Positions 1 to 8,566 of a stretch of 64,000 nucleotides of DNA are shown here, in pieces (the first letter of the stretch is position 1; every line of letters starts with the position of its first letter). This DNA is from Mahella australiensis 50-1 BON (GTDB lineage: Bacteria; Bacillota; Clostridia; Mahellales; Mahellaceae). A program made the position numbers and the translations under genes. The DNA lies in NCBI RefSeq assembly GCF_000213255.1, contig NC_015520.1, positions 2,252,001 to 2,316,000 on the forward strand. Direction: 5' to 3'. The notes under the pieces are model-generated. The model worked only from the letters and a program-made list of their open reading frames with translations. It searched no databases and was not told the origin of the DNA.

Positions 1-236
1 ACATTCGGAAACTACGAAGTAATCCAATATAGTAACATCAAGCCTCTTATAATTTACAGCATTCTTACCACCCCCTTTTATAGCCGTATCAATTCTTCTG
101 TATTACTCCATCATCTTTACGTTTAACATTATGCGATGTTCTGATACTATCTTTTTAGAGCTCCACACTGAATTTTTTGATCTTATAATAGATATGTTTA
201 TAACCTAATTTCTACATCAAATTAACTTATATTCAT
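1..236 (-). other. Leader region of a gene beyond the left edge
   Basis: This stretch lies downstream of the minus-strand promoter at 237-265, so it should be the 5' leader of a transcript running out of the window. I find no convincing start codon. A purine-rich Shine-Dalgarno-like run on the minus strand (near 72-80) is followed by an ATG that meets a stop after two codons. The coding start of the controlled gene therefore probably lies left of position 1. Confidence 0.4.
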
Positions 237-265
237 ATACTATCATAACCGTTACACATAGTCAA
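237..265 (-). promoter_or_regulatory. Sigma-A-type promoter directed out of the left edge
   Basis: On the minus strand TTGACT (260-265) and TAGTAT (237-242) are separated by exactly 17 bp. The spacer holds the same TAAC-S-GTTA core found in the lacI promoter at 6297-6325, and similarity between the two sites extends over about 47 bp. It should drive a gene left of the window under the same regulator as the sugar locus. Confidence 0.7.
245..255. promoter_or_regulatory. Candidate LacI-family operator (copy 1)
   Basis: A TAAC-C-GTTA inverted repeat (246-254) sits in the promoter spacer. LacI-family repressors bind short palindromes of this kind, and the second copy lies in the promoter of the adjacent lacI-type gene. 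Assignment to that regulator is inference. Confidence 0.5.
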
Positions 266-291
266 TGATGATTTTAAACTTTGCCCGAAAA

Positions 292-1287
292 TCAATATCT
301 TTGTAAAAGCTCCAACATTTTCTTATCAAGTTTATGCCCTCTGTAATCAACATACTCTACATCATCGCGTTCACTGTCAAGTATACCGAATCCCCCCTTT
401 AAGTTCCACAACGCATAACCGATATTGTACCCTTTAAGTATATCCAATACATCTTCCATCCAACGAAGCACAACATCATGGGGAGTTTTGTTGAAGCAAC
501 CACCTTCACCGCAGTGTACGCCCATATTAAAATTCTCTGCCATAGCCGCCCATGCCCCGTAATGCTTTTCTAACCGTTCACGGTCCCACAGACCATCTTC
601 CGCATAACCTCCGGGCCATTTAGGATATGGAAAGCTTTGTTGGCGATCCACCCAAGACGCTCTGTAGTGCGTTACACCAGACGGAATGTAGGCTCGACAG
701 CTCTGGGCTACGTTTTCTTTAGCCAGGTCACCTAAGTCCGGCATGGGAACATTGCCATACTGCAGACCATCCAGAAGTATAAGCCTGTCAGGATCTATTT
801 CATGTATAGCCGATATAGTTGGCCTCATAACAGCAGCATGCTCGCCGGGACCAACTCTGGATGGCTCATTAACCAGATTAAAACTGACTTCTGACGAAGG
901 TATGCCTTTATAACGTTTGGCGAATGTGGTCCAATGTAGTTTAAACGCTTCCAATGCTTCTTTATCATGCCAAAGAACAAACGGCTCCACCCTATCCCCG
1001 GCCACAGAATAGCCAGGTGCACGGTGAAAGCTAATATTGACATGTATGCCGTACTTTTGTCCCCAACGAACCGCCTGATCTACCGCATCCAATTTATTTT
1101 CATTAACAGAAAACGGATCATCATTGTCGATCCAAAAAGTATAATTCAAAGGCAAACGAACGAAGTCGAAACCCAAATCAGAAACAATTTGAAAATCTTC
1201 TTCCTCAAAGTATCCCGGCGAATTCATCACAAACATACCAAGGAGATTGAAACCTCTCCAACGAGGGAGTACTTTTTGCTTATACAT
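292..1287 (-). CDS. Glycoside hydrolase family 5 (cellulase-like) protein
   Basis: A TIM-barrel glycosidase of about 331 residues. The GH5 acid/base glutamate is visible in NLVNEPS (about residue 141) and the nucleophile glutamate in HCGEGGCF (about 261); an early RLPLNYTFW segment also fits GH5. There is no signal peptide, so it probably acts in the cytoplasm on oligosaccharides imported by the neighbouring ABC transporter; the exact glycosidic substrate cannot be read. The frame is open 20 codons further, but the internal ATG at 1285-1287 is preceded by an AAGGAAAG ribosome site and the longer version would run through a hairpin, so I chose the shorter start. It follows the solute-binding protein gene. 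Confidence 0.85.
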   Translation of the reverse strand: MYKQKVLPRWRGFNLLGMFVMNSPGYFEEEDFQIVSDLGFDFVRLPLNYTFWIDNDDPFSVNENKLDAVDQAVRWGQKYGIHVNISFHRAPGYSVAGDRVEPFVLWHDKEALEAFKLHWTTFAKRYKGIPSSEVSFNLVNEPSRVGPGEHAAVMRPTISAIHEIDPDRLILLDGLQYGNVPMPDLGDLAKENVAQSCRAYIPSGVTHYRASWVDRQQSFPYPKWPGGYAEDGLWDRERLEKHYGAWAAMAENFNMGVHCGEGGCFNKTPHDVVLRWMEDVLDILKGYNIGYALWNLKGGFGILDSERDDVEYVDYRGHKLDKKMLELLQRY

Positions 1288-1316
1288 ACCATTCACACTT
1301 TCCTTTCTTAAATATG

Positions 1317-1364
1317 GGCGAGAACAGAATATTTGCAGCAAAGACAAATTATCCGATTCTCGCC
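1317..1364 (-). repeat. Intergenic hairpin between binding-protein and GH5 genes
   Basis: GGCGAGAA (1317-1324) and TTCTCGCC (1357-1364) are a perfect 8-bp inverted repeat, with an inner ATTTG/CAAAT pair. There is no T-run, so it is more likely an mRNA-stabilising or partial-termination hairpin 3' of the abundant binding-protein message than a full terminator. Confidence 0.5.
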
Positions 1365-1389
1365 GTTAGTATCTTTGCCAGCAGTCAGC

Positions 1390-3003
1390 TTATTTTAATT
1401 TGGCATTGAGCTCATCGATCACAGGTTGCATCTTAGGAATCATCTCTTTAACATAGTTATTCCACGCCGTGGTTACATCATCCTTTGAAGCAATAACTTC
1501 TTTCATTTTTGCAGTTACGTCCGATGCAAAAGAACCCCATTGCATAAATTGCGGACCATCAAAAGTATTTAAATCCCAATTCAATGGATGCACGTGATAA
1601 TCAGGAGATGTCTGCATAAATTGATGTATAGCTTCAAACGCCTCAAAACCCTCTTTGCGGTCCGTCTCGGTAGGCGCTCTTAAAAGGCCGGGAGGCGTAT
1701 ATTCATTGAACGCCATATCTACATACGGACTTTTATAAGAGCCATCCGGATTTTTAGGCCACAAGATTTCCATAGTACCATCAGCCTTATCCTTATAGTC
1801 TTTACCCGGTATACCAGCTACCCTAAATCTACGTCCTTCTTCAGTTAATAGCCAATTCCACATATCAAGTATACGATCAAGTTTCTCATCGTCCACTTTG
1901 TGGCTGATATTAGCAACAGTCCAATAATCCTCCGTCTGCGTAAGCCAAAAAGATTTGTTATCTTTTGGACTAAATACTACCATAGGGGCTATCTGATCAG
2001 CGATCTTTATTATACCGCTATCTAGCATCTTGGTATATGCTCCGTTAAACCAGCTTGGAGAATTATTACCTAGGAACATAAATGAACGACCGCCGTAAAA
2101 ATTATCCGCACCCTCGGAACCACCAATAACCATCTGGTCTTTCCATATATAGCCTTCGCGATACAACTGGGCTACAAACTTCAATTCCTCGAGAAACTCA
2201 GGTGTAGCCATATATGGTGTCCATGATCCGTTAACCTTAACATAGCCATTACGATCTTCAGCCATTCCCAAAATTTCTGTAAATACAGTTGGAAAAGCCC
2301 ACGCTTCCGAGGTAATACCCAAAGTATTGCCAACCCCATTTTTACCTGGATCCTCTTTTTGGACAGTCTTGATCATTTCTTTGACTTCATCCCACGTATA
2401 CATATCACCTTCTTTATACATACCAATCTCTTTAGCCCAATCCCGGCGATACGCAAACATAGGATAATAGGCATCCTTTAGCCACTCAGGATTATTACGA
2501 TAAGCCGGCCATCCATAAAGTTTCCCATCTATCGTGAGCACTTTATCGTCCGAAACAAGTTCTTCCCGTCGTTTAGCCAATTCCGGCCATTTATTAAGAT
2601 CCGCAGGGATTTCTTTAAATGCGCCTTGATTTGCCCACGCACGAAACTCTCCCGTATTGCTTAATTTCATATCCCACCAAAGAATATCGGGAGTATCATC
2701 GGCAGCCACCCATGCTCGGACTTTCTCAAACCAATCTCCCCACGTTACTGGGATATATTTCCACTCAACATTAAACTTCTCATTAAACCACTTATTTTTT
2801 TCAGTCTTACCAGATTTTTCAGCATCCAGCACCGACATACTGATCGTCATCTTTTTAGCATATGGATTTGCGTTCTCTTGCACGGAACTATCGTTCTCAG
2901 ATGATGCATCAGTATTTTCGTCCTGCGTTGATTTACCACAAGCTACTACGCCAACAAGCATAAGCAAAACTATAATAAAGCATAGAACCTTCTTCATATC
3001 CAT
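1390..3003 (-). CDS. ABC transporter extracellular solute-binding lipoprotein (family 1, LplA-like)
   Basis: A 537-residue substrate-binding lipoprotein for carbohydrate import. The N-terminus is a type II signal peptide: MDMKKV, a hydrophobic stretch and a lipobox ending VVAC near residue 22, followed by an Asp/Ser-rich linker. Length and sequence character fit the large LplA/YtcQ-type binding proteins paired with YteP/YtcP-like permeases rather than MalE. It is the third gene after lacI and the two permeases. An AAAGGAGAGGA ribosome site precedes the ATG. The sugar is unknown; the adjacent GH5 suggests a beta-linked oligosaccharide. No ATPase gene is present, as is usual for this family, which borrows a shared MsmX-type ATPase. 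Confidence 0.9.
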   Translation of the reverse strand: MDMKKVLCFIIVLLMLVGVVACGKSTQDENTDASSENDSSVQENANPYAKKMTISMSVLDAEKSGKTEKNKWFNEKFNVEWKYIPVTWGDWFEKVRAWVAADDTPDILWWDMKLSNTGEFRAWANQGAFKEIPADLNKWPELAKRREELVSDDKVLTIDGKLYGWPAYRNNPEWLKDAYYPMFAYRRDWAKEIGMYKEGDMYTWDEVKEMIKTVQKEDPGKNGVGNTLGITSEAWAFPTVFTEILGMAEDRNGYVKVNGSWTPYMATPEFLEELKFVAQLYREGYIWKDQMVIGGSEGADNFYGGRSFMFLGNNSPSWFNGAYTKMLDSGIIKIADQIAPMVVFSPKDNKSFWLTQTEDYWTVANISHKVDDEKLDRILDMWNWLLTEEGRRFRVAGIPGKDYKDKADGTMEILWPKNPDGSYKSPYVDMAFNEYTPPGLLRAPTETDRKEGFEAFEAIHQFMQTSPDYHVHPLNWDLNTFDGPQFMQWGSFASDVTAKMKEVIASKDDVTTAWNNYVKEMIPKMQPVIDELNAKLK

Positions 3004-3178
3004 ATAAACAATCCTCTCCTTTTATATTATTTAATAGGAACTGTGTAATTGTATAAAACACCTGAAGCTTACCATCTCAAACCATGAATATTCACCCCCC
3101 ATCCTTGCTTAGTACAGTAGCCGCTAAATTCTACAGCCGTTAAATATTATTACACAGACCTATCACACACAAATGTCT
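3004..3178 (-). other. Permease/binding-protein intergenic region with repeats
   Basis: A gap of 175 bp holds a 9-bp inverted repeat, CTGTGTAAT (3041-3049) and ATTACACAG (3149-3157), enclosing about 100 nt, and an 11-bp imperfect direct repeat AGCCGYTAAAT (3119-3129 and 3135-3145). No clear promoter is visible. Such regions often set higher expression of binding protein than permease; that role is inferred. Confidence 0.35.
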
Positions 3179-4108
3179 CTACCCCTTGACAGCTCCTAAA
3201 GTAAGACCGGTAATAAAGTACCTTTGAAGGAATGGATAAAGCGCCATTATAGGAAACATTGTAACCACAATGCTGGCCATCTTTACACCTTCTCCATATG
3301 TCGGCGGCCGAGTCTCACCGGTCATGGCCTGATTCGACACAAAATTTGCATCTTGAATGATCTTGCGCAACGTGAGCTGCAATGGCCATTTCTCTATGTC
3401 CTTAAGGAACAACATGCCATGCCACCACTCATTCCAACGTTCTACCGCATAATAAAGCGTAAAAGTAGCAAGTATAGGCAATGAAAGTGGCAAAATTATG
3501 CGGATAAGTATCGTCATTTCACTAGCACCATCCATACTAGCCGACTCTATTAACTCTTTAGGTAGACTGGAAAAATAATTTGATATTATAAGCATATAAC
3601 TTACCGAAATAACAGAGGGCAATACCAGCACCCAAAAGCTGTCCATTAAGCCAATATCCCTTATAAGCAAATAATAAGGAATCAAACCTCCGCCAAAATA
3701 CATTGTAAAAACTACAAGAAATCTGAAAAAATTACGCCCTGGTATCGGTTTTGTAAAAGCGTAGGCCATCAGAACAGTCAATATCATATTATATGCAGTA
3801 CCAACTAGCGTAGCAATAGCAGAAACAAAAGTAGAATGCATTAACAAATCAGATGAAAGCACAAATTGGTACGATTCCCAAGTAATCCTCTTTGGAATCA
3901 ACATAAAAGGCGAACGTACATAATCTTCTTGTGGAACTATAGAAATTAAGATCGTATTATAAAAAGGATACAGTATAATGACCCCGAATAAGCTCAATAT
4001 CAAGATTATCATAAAATCCCCAAATGTAAATCTATTTAGTCCCCCTTTTTTTCGCACACGACTTACCTCTATCGTTTCAGTTTTTACATTAATACCATCT
4101 TTACCCAT
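3179..4108 (-). CDS. Carbohydrate ABC transporter permease (LplC/YtcP-like)
   Basis: An inner-membrane permease subunit of 309 residues with about six hydrophobic segments, the first near residues 30-52. The cytoplasmic EAA loop that contacts the ATPase is visible as ESASMDGASEMTILIRIILP near residues 195-215. It forms a heterodimer with the permease encoded just upstream (gap about 18 bp). Position and sequence place it in the CUT1 type that works with large LplA-like binding proteins. The polar, charged N-terminus before the first membrane segment is usual for LplC-like proteins. Confidence 0.9.
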   Translation of the reverse strand: MGKDGINVKTETIEVSRVRKKGGLNRFTFGDFMIILILSLFGVIILYPFYNTILISIVPQEDYVRSPFMLIPKRITWESYQFVLSSDLLMHSTFVSAIATLVGTAYNMILTVLMAYAFTKPIPGRNFFRFLVVFTMYFGGGLIPYYLLIRDIGLMDSFWVLVLPSVISVSYMLIISNYFSSLPKELIESASMDGASEMTILIRIILPLSLPILATFTLYYAVERWNEWWHGMLFLKDIEKWPLQLTLRKIIQDANFVSNQAMTGETRPPTYGEGVKMASIVVTMFPIMALYPFLQRYFITGLTLGAVKG

Positions 4109-4126
4109 TTAAATCATACCTCCTCT

Positions 4127-5110
4127 TTACATTATACCTTCATAACCTAAAGCCCTTGCTGTATAATTGGCTATAGCTAAAAAAGCAAAATTTATAACGC
4201 TCTTAAACAAGCCTACAGCTGTAGAAAATCCGTAATCCATTACTGTTGTACTTTGGAAACTTAAACGATATATATAAGTATCCAAAATGTCACCGACCTT
4301 ATATACAGGAGGAGAATAGAGGTTGAATACCTGATCAAAATTAGCATTCATTATATTACCCATGCTTAATATAAACATGATCACTATAATACCGAGGATA
4401 CCCGGAAGCGTTATATGAATAATCCTCTGCCACCTATTACATCCGTCGATAGTTGCAGCTTCAAATAATTCGGGATCAATACTGGTTATCGCAGCCAAGT
4501 ATAATATTGTACCCCATCCTGCTTCTTTCCATATGTCAGTTCCTACTAATAACAAACGAAAATATGAAGGATTATACAGTATATTCCACGAACTGCTTAA
4601 GCTTGGATCTAAAAGAACAGCCAATTTTTTTATCGCACCAGAATCCCCCAGCAAATTTAATACTATACCGGAAACAACAACCCATGAAAGAAAATGAGGA
4701 AAGGTATATACTGTTTGAAGCGTACGTTTATATGTTTGTGATCTTATTTCATTCAATAATATAGCTAATATAATCGGAATCGGAAAGCCTATTAATATCT
4801 TTAATAAAGATATAATGATCGTATTTTTAGTGGCCTGCCAAAAAGCACTTTCTGCGAACATACGTTCAAAATGCATAAAGCCTACCCATGGGCTCTCGGC
4901 TATACCAGCAAGTTTGTAAGTTTTAAAAGCTAATTGTATGCCATACATCGGAGCATAACGAAATAATACAATAAGAGCTAGTCCTGGCATGAGCATAAAT
5001 AAATATACCCATTTATAAATATAAATTCTTTTCCAAAGCGTTTTCCATCCTTTTTTAGTCCTTAAATTTATAACGTCTTGAGAATTTGCCAAATTCGGCG
5101 ACATGAACAT
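4127..5110 (-). CDS. Carbohydrate ABC transporter permease (LplB/YteP-like)
   Basis: The partner permease of 327 residues, first structural gene of the transporter. About six membrane segments follow a basic N-terminus; the EAA loop reads EAATIDGCNRWQRIIHITLP in the C-terminal half. A GAGGGGG ribosome site precedes two possible ATG codons six bases apart (MFMSPN); the first is used here. It follows lacI with a 134-bp gap in which no strong promoter is visible, so it may depend on the lacI promoter. Confidence 0.9.
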   Translation of the reverse strand: MFMSPNLANSQDVINLRTKKGWKTLWKRIYIYKWVYLFMLMPGLALIVLFRYAPMYGIQLAFKTYKLAGIAESPWVGFMHFERMFAESAFWQATKNTIIISLLKILIGFPIPIILAILLNEIRSQTYKRTLQTVYTFPHFLSWVVVSGIVLNLLGDSGAIKKLAVLLDPSLSSSWNILYNPSYFRLLLVGTDIWKEAGWGTILYLAAITSIDPELFEAATIDGCNRWQRIIHITLPGILGIIVIMFILSMGNIMNANFDQVFNLYSPPVYKVGDILDTYIYRLSFQSTTVMDYGFSTAVGLFKSVINFAFLAIANYTARALGYEGIM

Positions 5111-5221
5111 GTACGTACTACCCCCTCTTTTTCTTTATCTTTGAATATGCATACCTAATATTAAAACTATATTATCTGTACCGAACACCCCCTTTTACTT
5201 TATAACTAATGCTTAAAGCCA

Positions 5222-5248
5222 TGATTTACTTTATAAAGTATAAATCAT
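5222..5248. repeat. Imperfect palindrome at the end of lacI
   Basis: TGATTTA and TAAATCA flank a perfect CTTTATAAAG core just after and across the lacI-type stop codon. There is no U-tract, so it is not a standard terminator; it could be a processing hairpin or a protein site before the permease gene. Confidence 0.3.
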
Positions 5249-6255
5249 TGGTGCTTTTTCGTTGAATCCCTTACCACTAAATTAGTATCAATCTCTATAA
5301 ATTCATAAGGCTCATTTTTATTGGAAATCCTAAAAAGCAGTTGTTCCAGCGCTTTTTCCCCCATAGCTCGTTTATGTACATTTACAGTGGTCAGTGCTGG
5401 ATGGAAAATACCAGCTATTTCAATATTATCAAATCCTATCACCGAGACATCCCCCGGTACGTTTATTCCCATATCCATCAAACCTTTTATAAAAGCAAAG
5501 GCTATTTTATCATTAGAACATACCCAAGCAGTGGGAAAATCATCATTATATTTTATTTTCTCTTTAAAATACGCCATATTATCAACAAAATCGACTTCTT
5601 TTAACTTAATATCCAACCATATGTAATTATTATCCAATTCAAGACCGAATAGCTTCATATAATACATAAAAGCATCATATCTTCTTTTAAAACTATACGC
5701 CCATTCATTGTTTCCAATAAAGCCTATTTTCTTATGCCCATTTTCGTATAGATATTTTAAAGCTTGATATATACCTCTTTTATTAGCAGTATTAACATAA
5801 TCGCACTGAATTTCCTCGCTGTAATGATCGACAACAACAAGAGGAATATTCGTAGCTTTAATTTTTTTTATGAATTCATTATTTAAGGTACCAACTACTA
5901 TAACACCATCTACGATTTTCCCATCTACAGTATATGGTATAACTTGCTCTTCCTCTGTTTTTACGTCTATAGCAGTTGTGCTAAGTTTTATGTTCTTACT
6001 TCTTGCCGCTTTCTCTATGCCGTATAATATATTCGGCCAAAAAGTAGGTTCTCTAAAAAAATCCTCCCGGCACAATACCGTAACGTTATTGATCTCTTTA
6101 TTTATAACCCTTTTGTAGCCCATCTCTATAGCCGTGTCAATTATTTTACTTCTCACTTCGTCACTAACGCCGTCGGCATTGCGCAATGCTTTAGATACCG
6201 TATTTTTTGAAACTCCGACTACTCTTGCAATATCTTCTAATCTTATATTACCCAC
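5245..6255 (-). CDS. LacI-family transcriptional regulator
   Basis: A 336-residue repressor-type protein. The N-terminal helix-turn-helix (residues about 4-25, IRLEDIARVVGVSKNTVSKA) is typical of the family, followed by a periplasmic-binding-protein-like effector domain ending in LTTVNVHKRAMGEKA and a short tail. It is divergent from the aldehyde dehydrogenase and heads the sugar-uptake locus. Its own promoter has a palindrome in the spacer and a near copy lies at the left end of the window, so autoregulation and control of the locus are likely. The effector is presumably a sugar related to the GH5 products. Confidence 0.92.
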   Translation of the reverse strand: MGNIRLEDIARVVGVSKNTVSKALRNADGVSDEVRSKIIDTAIEMGYKRVINKEINNVTVLCREDFFREPTFWPNILYGIEKAARSKNIKLSTTAIDVKTEEEQVIPYTVDGKIVDGVIVVGTLNNEFIKKIKATNIPLVVVDHYSEEIQCDYVNTANKRGIYQALKYLYENGHKKIGFIGNNEWAYSFKRRYDAFMYYMKLFGLELDNNYIWLDIKLKEVDFVDNMAYFKEKIKYNDDFPTAWVCSNDKIAFAFIKGLMDMGINVPGDVSVIGFDNIEIAGIFHPALTTVNVHKRAMGEKALEQLLFRISNKNEPYEFIEIDTNLVVRDSTKKHQ

Positions 6256-6296
6256 TTTTGTAACCTACTTATCACACTAAATTAACTTGCACTCAT

Positions 6297-6325
6297 ATAT
6301 TATCATAACGGTTATATATAGTCAA
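6297..6325 (-). promoter_or_regulatory. Sigma-A promoter of the lacI-type gene
   Basis: Minus-strand TTGACT (6320-6325), a 17-bp spacer and TAATAT (6297-6302), about 42 bp before the start codon. The spacer contains the palindromic operator candidate. The site aligns base for base with the promoter at 237-265 with few differences. Confidence 0.8.
6305..6315. promoter_or_regulatory. Candidate LacI-family operator (copy 2)
   Basis: ATAAC-G-GTTAT is a perfect 11-base odd palindrome located between -35 and -10 of the regulator's own promoter, a position where a bound repressor would block RNA polymerase. Binding is inferred, not shown. Confidence 0.6.
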
Positions 6326-6440
6326 TAGCTATTTTTACACATGTTATTATTCTGTGATATTGTCATAGTAAAATTATTCTGCGATGACGTCAGCATGAAA
6401 GGAGATGAGCAGTATTGTATGGTAAGGTAGAAGATAATAT

Positions 6441-6469
6441 TTGATTTTTTGACTCTACAGGTGTATTAT
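6441..6469 (+). promoter_or_regulatory. Candidate promoter of the aldehyde dehydrogenase gene
   Basis: TTGATT (6441-6446) and TATTAT (6464-6469) with a 17-bp spacer lie about 110 bp before the start codon. The rest of the 324-bp divergent region shows no other clear element. Confidence 0.5.
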
Positions 6470-6579
6470 AAAGGCAAGAAAGGGGATGTTCTTATGTATG
6501 GTTCAGCATAGACAACAAATGAATATAGGAAAAAGGCAATCGATATTTGTCCCTTTAAAATGCAAAGGAGGATATTCAC

Positions 6580-8055
6580 ATGTCTAAGTTGATCGATGAT
6601 AGTTACAAACTCTTTATTGACGGTAAATGGGTCGATGGAAAAGAAGGTAAGACTTATAAAGAATATAATCCAGCCAACGGCGAATTATTAGCAACGTGTG
6701 CAGATGCTGGAAAAGAAGACGTAGATATGGCCGTAAACGCGGCGTGGAAAGCGTTTGAAACATGGAAAGACGTAAGCCCTCAAGAACGTGCTAAGATGCT
6801 TCTTAAAATCGCCGATCTAATCGATGAAAATGCAGAAAAATTGGCTATGATAGAAACCCTAGACAATGGCAAACCTATACGTGAAACTTCCACTATAGAT
6901 GTCCCTCTAAGTTCGGATCACTTCCGTTATTTTGCTTCAGCTATAAGAACAGAAGAAGGCCAAGCTGTAATGATCGATAAAGACACCATGAGTATAATCT
7001 TAAGAGAGCCTATAGGCGTTGTAGGCCAGATAGTCCCATGGAACTTCCCGCTTTTAATGGCGGCATGGAAGCTCGCTCCCGCACTGGCTGCCGGCGATTG
7101 CGTTGTATTTAAACCTTCTTCCGAAACATCTCTAAGCGCGCTGGAGCTGGCCAAGCTCATGAGCGAAGTATTGCCTCCAGGAGTGATAAATGTCGTCACG
7201 GGTAAAGGTTCTACCACAGGCAATTACATGCTTGAACACGAAGGCTTCCGCAAACTAGCTTTCACTGGTTCTACAGAGGTCGGTTACACTGTAGCTGAGG
7301 CAGCAGCCAAAAAGCTTATTCCTTCCACATTAGAGCTGGGCGGCAAATCTGCCAATATTTACTTTGAAGATGCACCATGGGAGAAAGCCATAGAAGGTTT
7401 ACAGATAGGCATCCTATTTAACCAAGGCCAGGTCTGCTGCGCTGGCTCACGTGTATTTATCCAAGATTCCATATATGATAATTTCCTCGCTGACGCTATA
7501 GCAGCCTTCGAAAAAGTAAAGGTGGGCCTGCCGTGGGAAAAAGATACACAAATGGGCTCACAGATCAATGAAAACCAGCTCAAAAAAATCCTTGCCTACA
7601 TAGAGATAGGCAAAAAAGAAGGTGCCAAAATAGCCGCAGGAGGCTACCGCATCACTGACAATGGTCTCGATAAAGGCTACTTTATAAAACCTACCATACT
7701 CATCGATGTCGATAATAAAATGAGAGTGGCCCAGGAAGAAATCTTTGGTCCAGTTGTATGCTTCATACGCTTCAAGGACGAAGATGAGGTTATTAAAATG
7801 GCAAATGATAGTGAATACGGCCTTGGCGGTGCCGTATGGACAAAGGATCTCAATCGCGCTTTCCGCGTTGCTAGAGCTGTGGAAACCGGTAGGATGTGGG
7901 TAAACAATTACAACAACCTGCCTGCACACGCACCTTTTGGCGGCTATAAAAAGTCTGGTATAGGACGTGAAACGCATAAGGTTATCCTTGAGCATTATAC
8001 GCAGATGAAAAACATTTTTATCAGTTTCACCGAAAATAAAACAGGACTTTATTGA
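6580..8055 (+). CDS. NAD(P)-dependent aldehyde dehydrogenase
   Basis: A 491-residue member of the ALDH superfamily that oxidises aldehydes to carboxylates. The general-base glutamate is in STLELGGKS and the nucleophilic cysteine in FNQGQVCCAGSRVF (two adjacent Cys; the second aligns with the usual catalytic position). The N-terminal NAD-binding fold includes VPWNFPLLMAAWKLAPALAA. Length and motifs fit the non-acylating class; substrate is not assignable. An AAAGGAGG ribosome site precedes the ATG by eight bases. A small DUF1858-like gene follows closely and they probably form one operon ended by the terminator at 8289. Confidence 0.93.
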   Translation: MSKLIDDSYKLFIDGKWVDGKEGKTYKEYNPANGELLATCADAGKEDVDMAVNAAWKAFETWKDVSPQERAKMLLKIADLIDENAEKLAMIETLDNGKPIRETSTIDVPLSSDHFRYFASAIRTEEGQAVMIDKDTMSIILREPIGVVGQIVPWNFPLLMAAWKLAPALAAGDCVVFKPSSETSLSALELAKLMSEVLPPGVINVVTGKGSTTGNYMLEHEGFRKLAFTGSTEVGYTVAEAAAKKLIPSTLELGGKSANIYFEDAPWEKAIEGLQIGILFNQGQVCCAGSRVFIQDSIYDNFLADAIAAFEKVKVGLPWEKDTQMGSQINENQLKKILAYIEIGKKEGAKIAAGGYRITDNGLDKGYFIKPTILIDVDNKMRVAQEEIFGPVVCFIRFKDEDEVIKMANDSEYGLGGAVWTKDLNRAFRVARAVETGRMWVNNYNNLPAHAPFGGYKKSGIGRETHKVILEHYTQMKNIFISFTENKTGLY

Positions 8056-8072
8056 GGTGGCGATCAATAGAT

Positions 8073-8276
8073 ATGATCACTAAGGATACCCCGGTCGAGG
8101 AAATACTTCAAAAATACGACGTGCTGATATACTTTCTGGAAAACGGCGTTTCCCCTTTTAGCTGTGCAGGTGCTTTCCCGCAAAGTCTCGGAAAATTGCT
8201 TGAGATAAAGAAGGTGAAAGACCCGGATGCGTTTATAGACGGGCTTAACAAGTTAATCGAAGAAAGTACACGATAG
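8073..8276 (+). CDS. DUF1858-like small protein
   Basis: A 67-residue protein beginning MITKDTPVEEILQKY and containing the pattern ENGVSPFSCAGAF. Alternating hydrophobic helices and the single Cys after the SPF motif resemble the DUF1858 family (hybrid-cluster-associated small domain); function unknown. A longer frame starting at a TTG overlapping the aldehyde dehydrogenase stop exists, but the ATG at 8073 with a GAGGTGG site about 13 bases before is the better start. Probably cotranscribed with the dehydrogenase. Confidence 0.7.
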   Translation: MITKDTPVEEILQKYDVLIYFLENGVSPFSCAGAFPQSLGKLLEIKKVKDPDAFIDGLNKLIEESTR

Positions 8277-8288
8277 ATAAGCTCACTT

Positions 8289-8327
8289 AACAAGAGACGG
8301 CACTTACAAGTACCGCCTCTTGTTTTG
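8289..8327 (+). terminator. Rho-independent terminator after the DUF1858 gene
   Basis: AACAAGAG-A-CGG and CCG-C-CTCTTGTT pair over about 11 bp with one mismatch, loop of 12, followed by TTTTG. It starts 13 bp after the stop codon. Confidence 0.85.
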
Positions 8328-8488
8328 CAAATACACCTTTCCTATTCATTTATATTGGATTTAAGCCAACTACTTTTCAATAAATTGAGGAGCACGTAGT
8401 TGTCAAGGGTATGTTTAACAAAGGCAAATCGCTGTTGCTAGAAGGACATGATGGTTATGTGCCGATTTTTGTCATCTAATATAAGTTA
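8328..8488. other. Non-coding interval with a nested hairpin
   Basis: Between convergent genes. CAACTAC (8367-8373) pairs with GTAGTTG (8396-8402) and encloses a TCAAT/ATTGA pair. A 23-codon frame near 8412 has no ribosome site. Nothing else is recognisable. Confidence 0.35.
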
Positions 8489-8530
8489 ATGACGTGGTCT
8501 ATCGGCAATGCACCTCTTCGACCACGTCAT
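8489..8530 (-). terminator. Perfect 11-bp inverted repeat 3' of the M16 operon
   Basis: ATGACGTGGTC (8489-8499) and GACCACGTCAT (8520-8530) with a 20-nt loop lie 36 bp downstream of the minus-strand peptidase stop. The U-tract is weak (TTAACTTATATT on the minus strand), so termination is plausible but not certain. Confidence 0.5.
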
Positions 8531-8566
8531 ACAAACATCGATATAACTTCCTGTTATCTCCGATTC

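Noticed and set aside
1-219. A partial gene on the minus strand at the left edge
   Set aside because: One frame stays open to the edge but has no ATG, GTG or TTG with a ribosome site close by; coding is not supported.
6486-6587. A 33-codon frame before the aldehyde dehydrogenase
   Set aside because: Its ATG overlaps the only purine-rich site and the peptide shows no recognisable features; it ends inside the real gene start.
8412-8480. 23-codon frame in the convergent intergenic region
   Set aside because: No ribosome site, no homology recognised, and it lies between hairpins.
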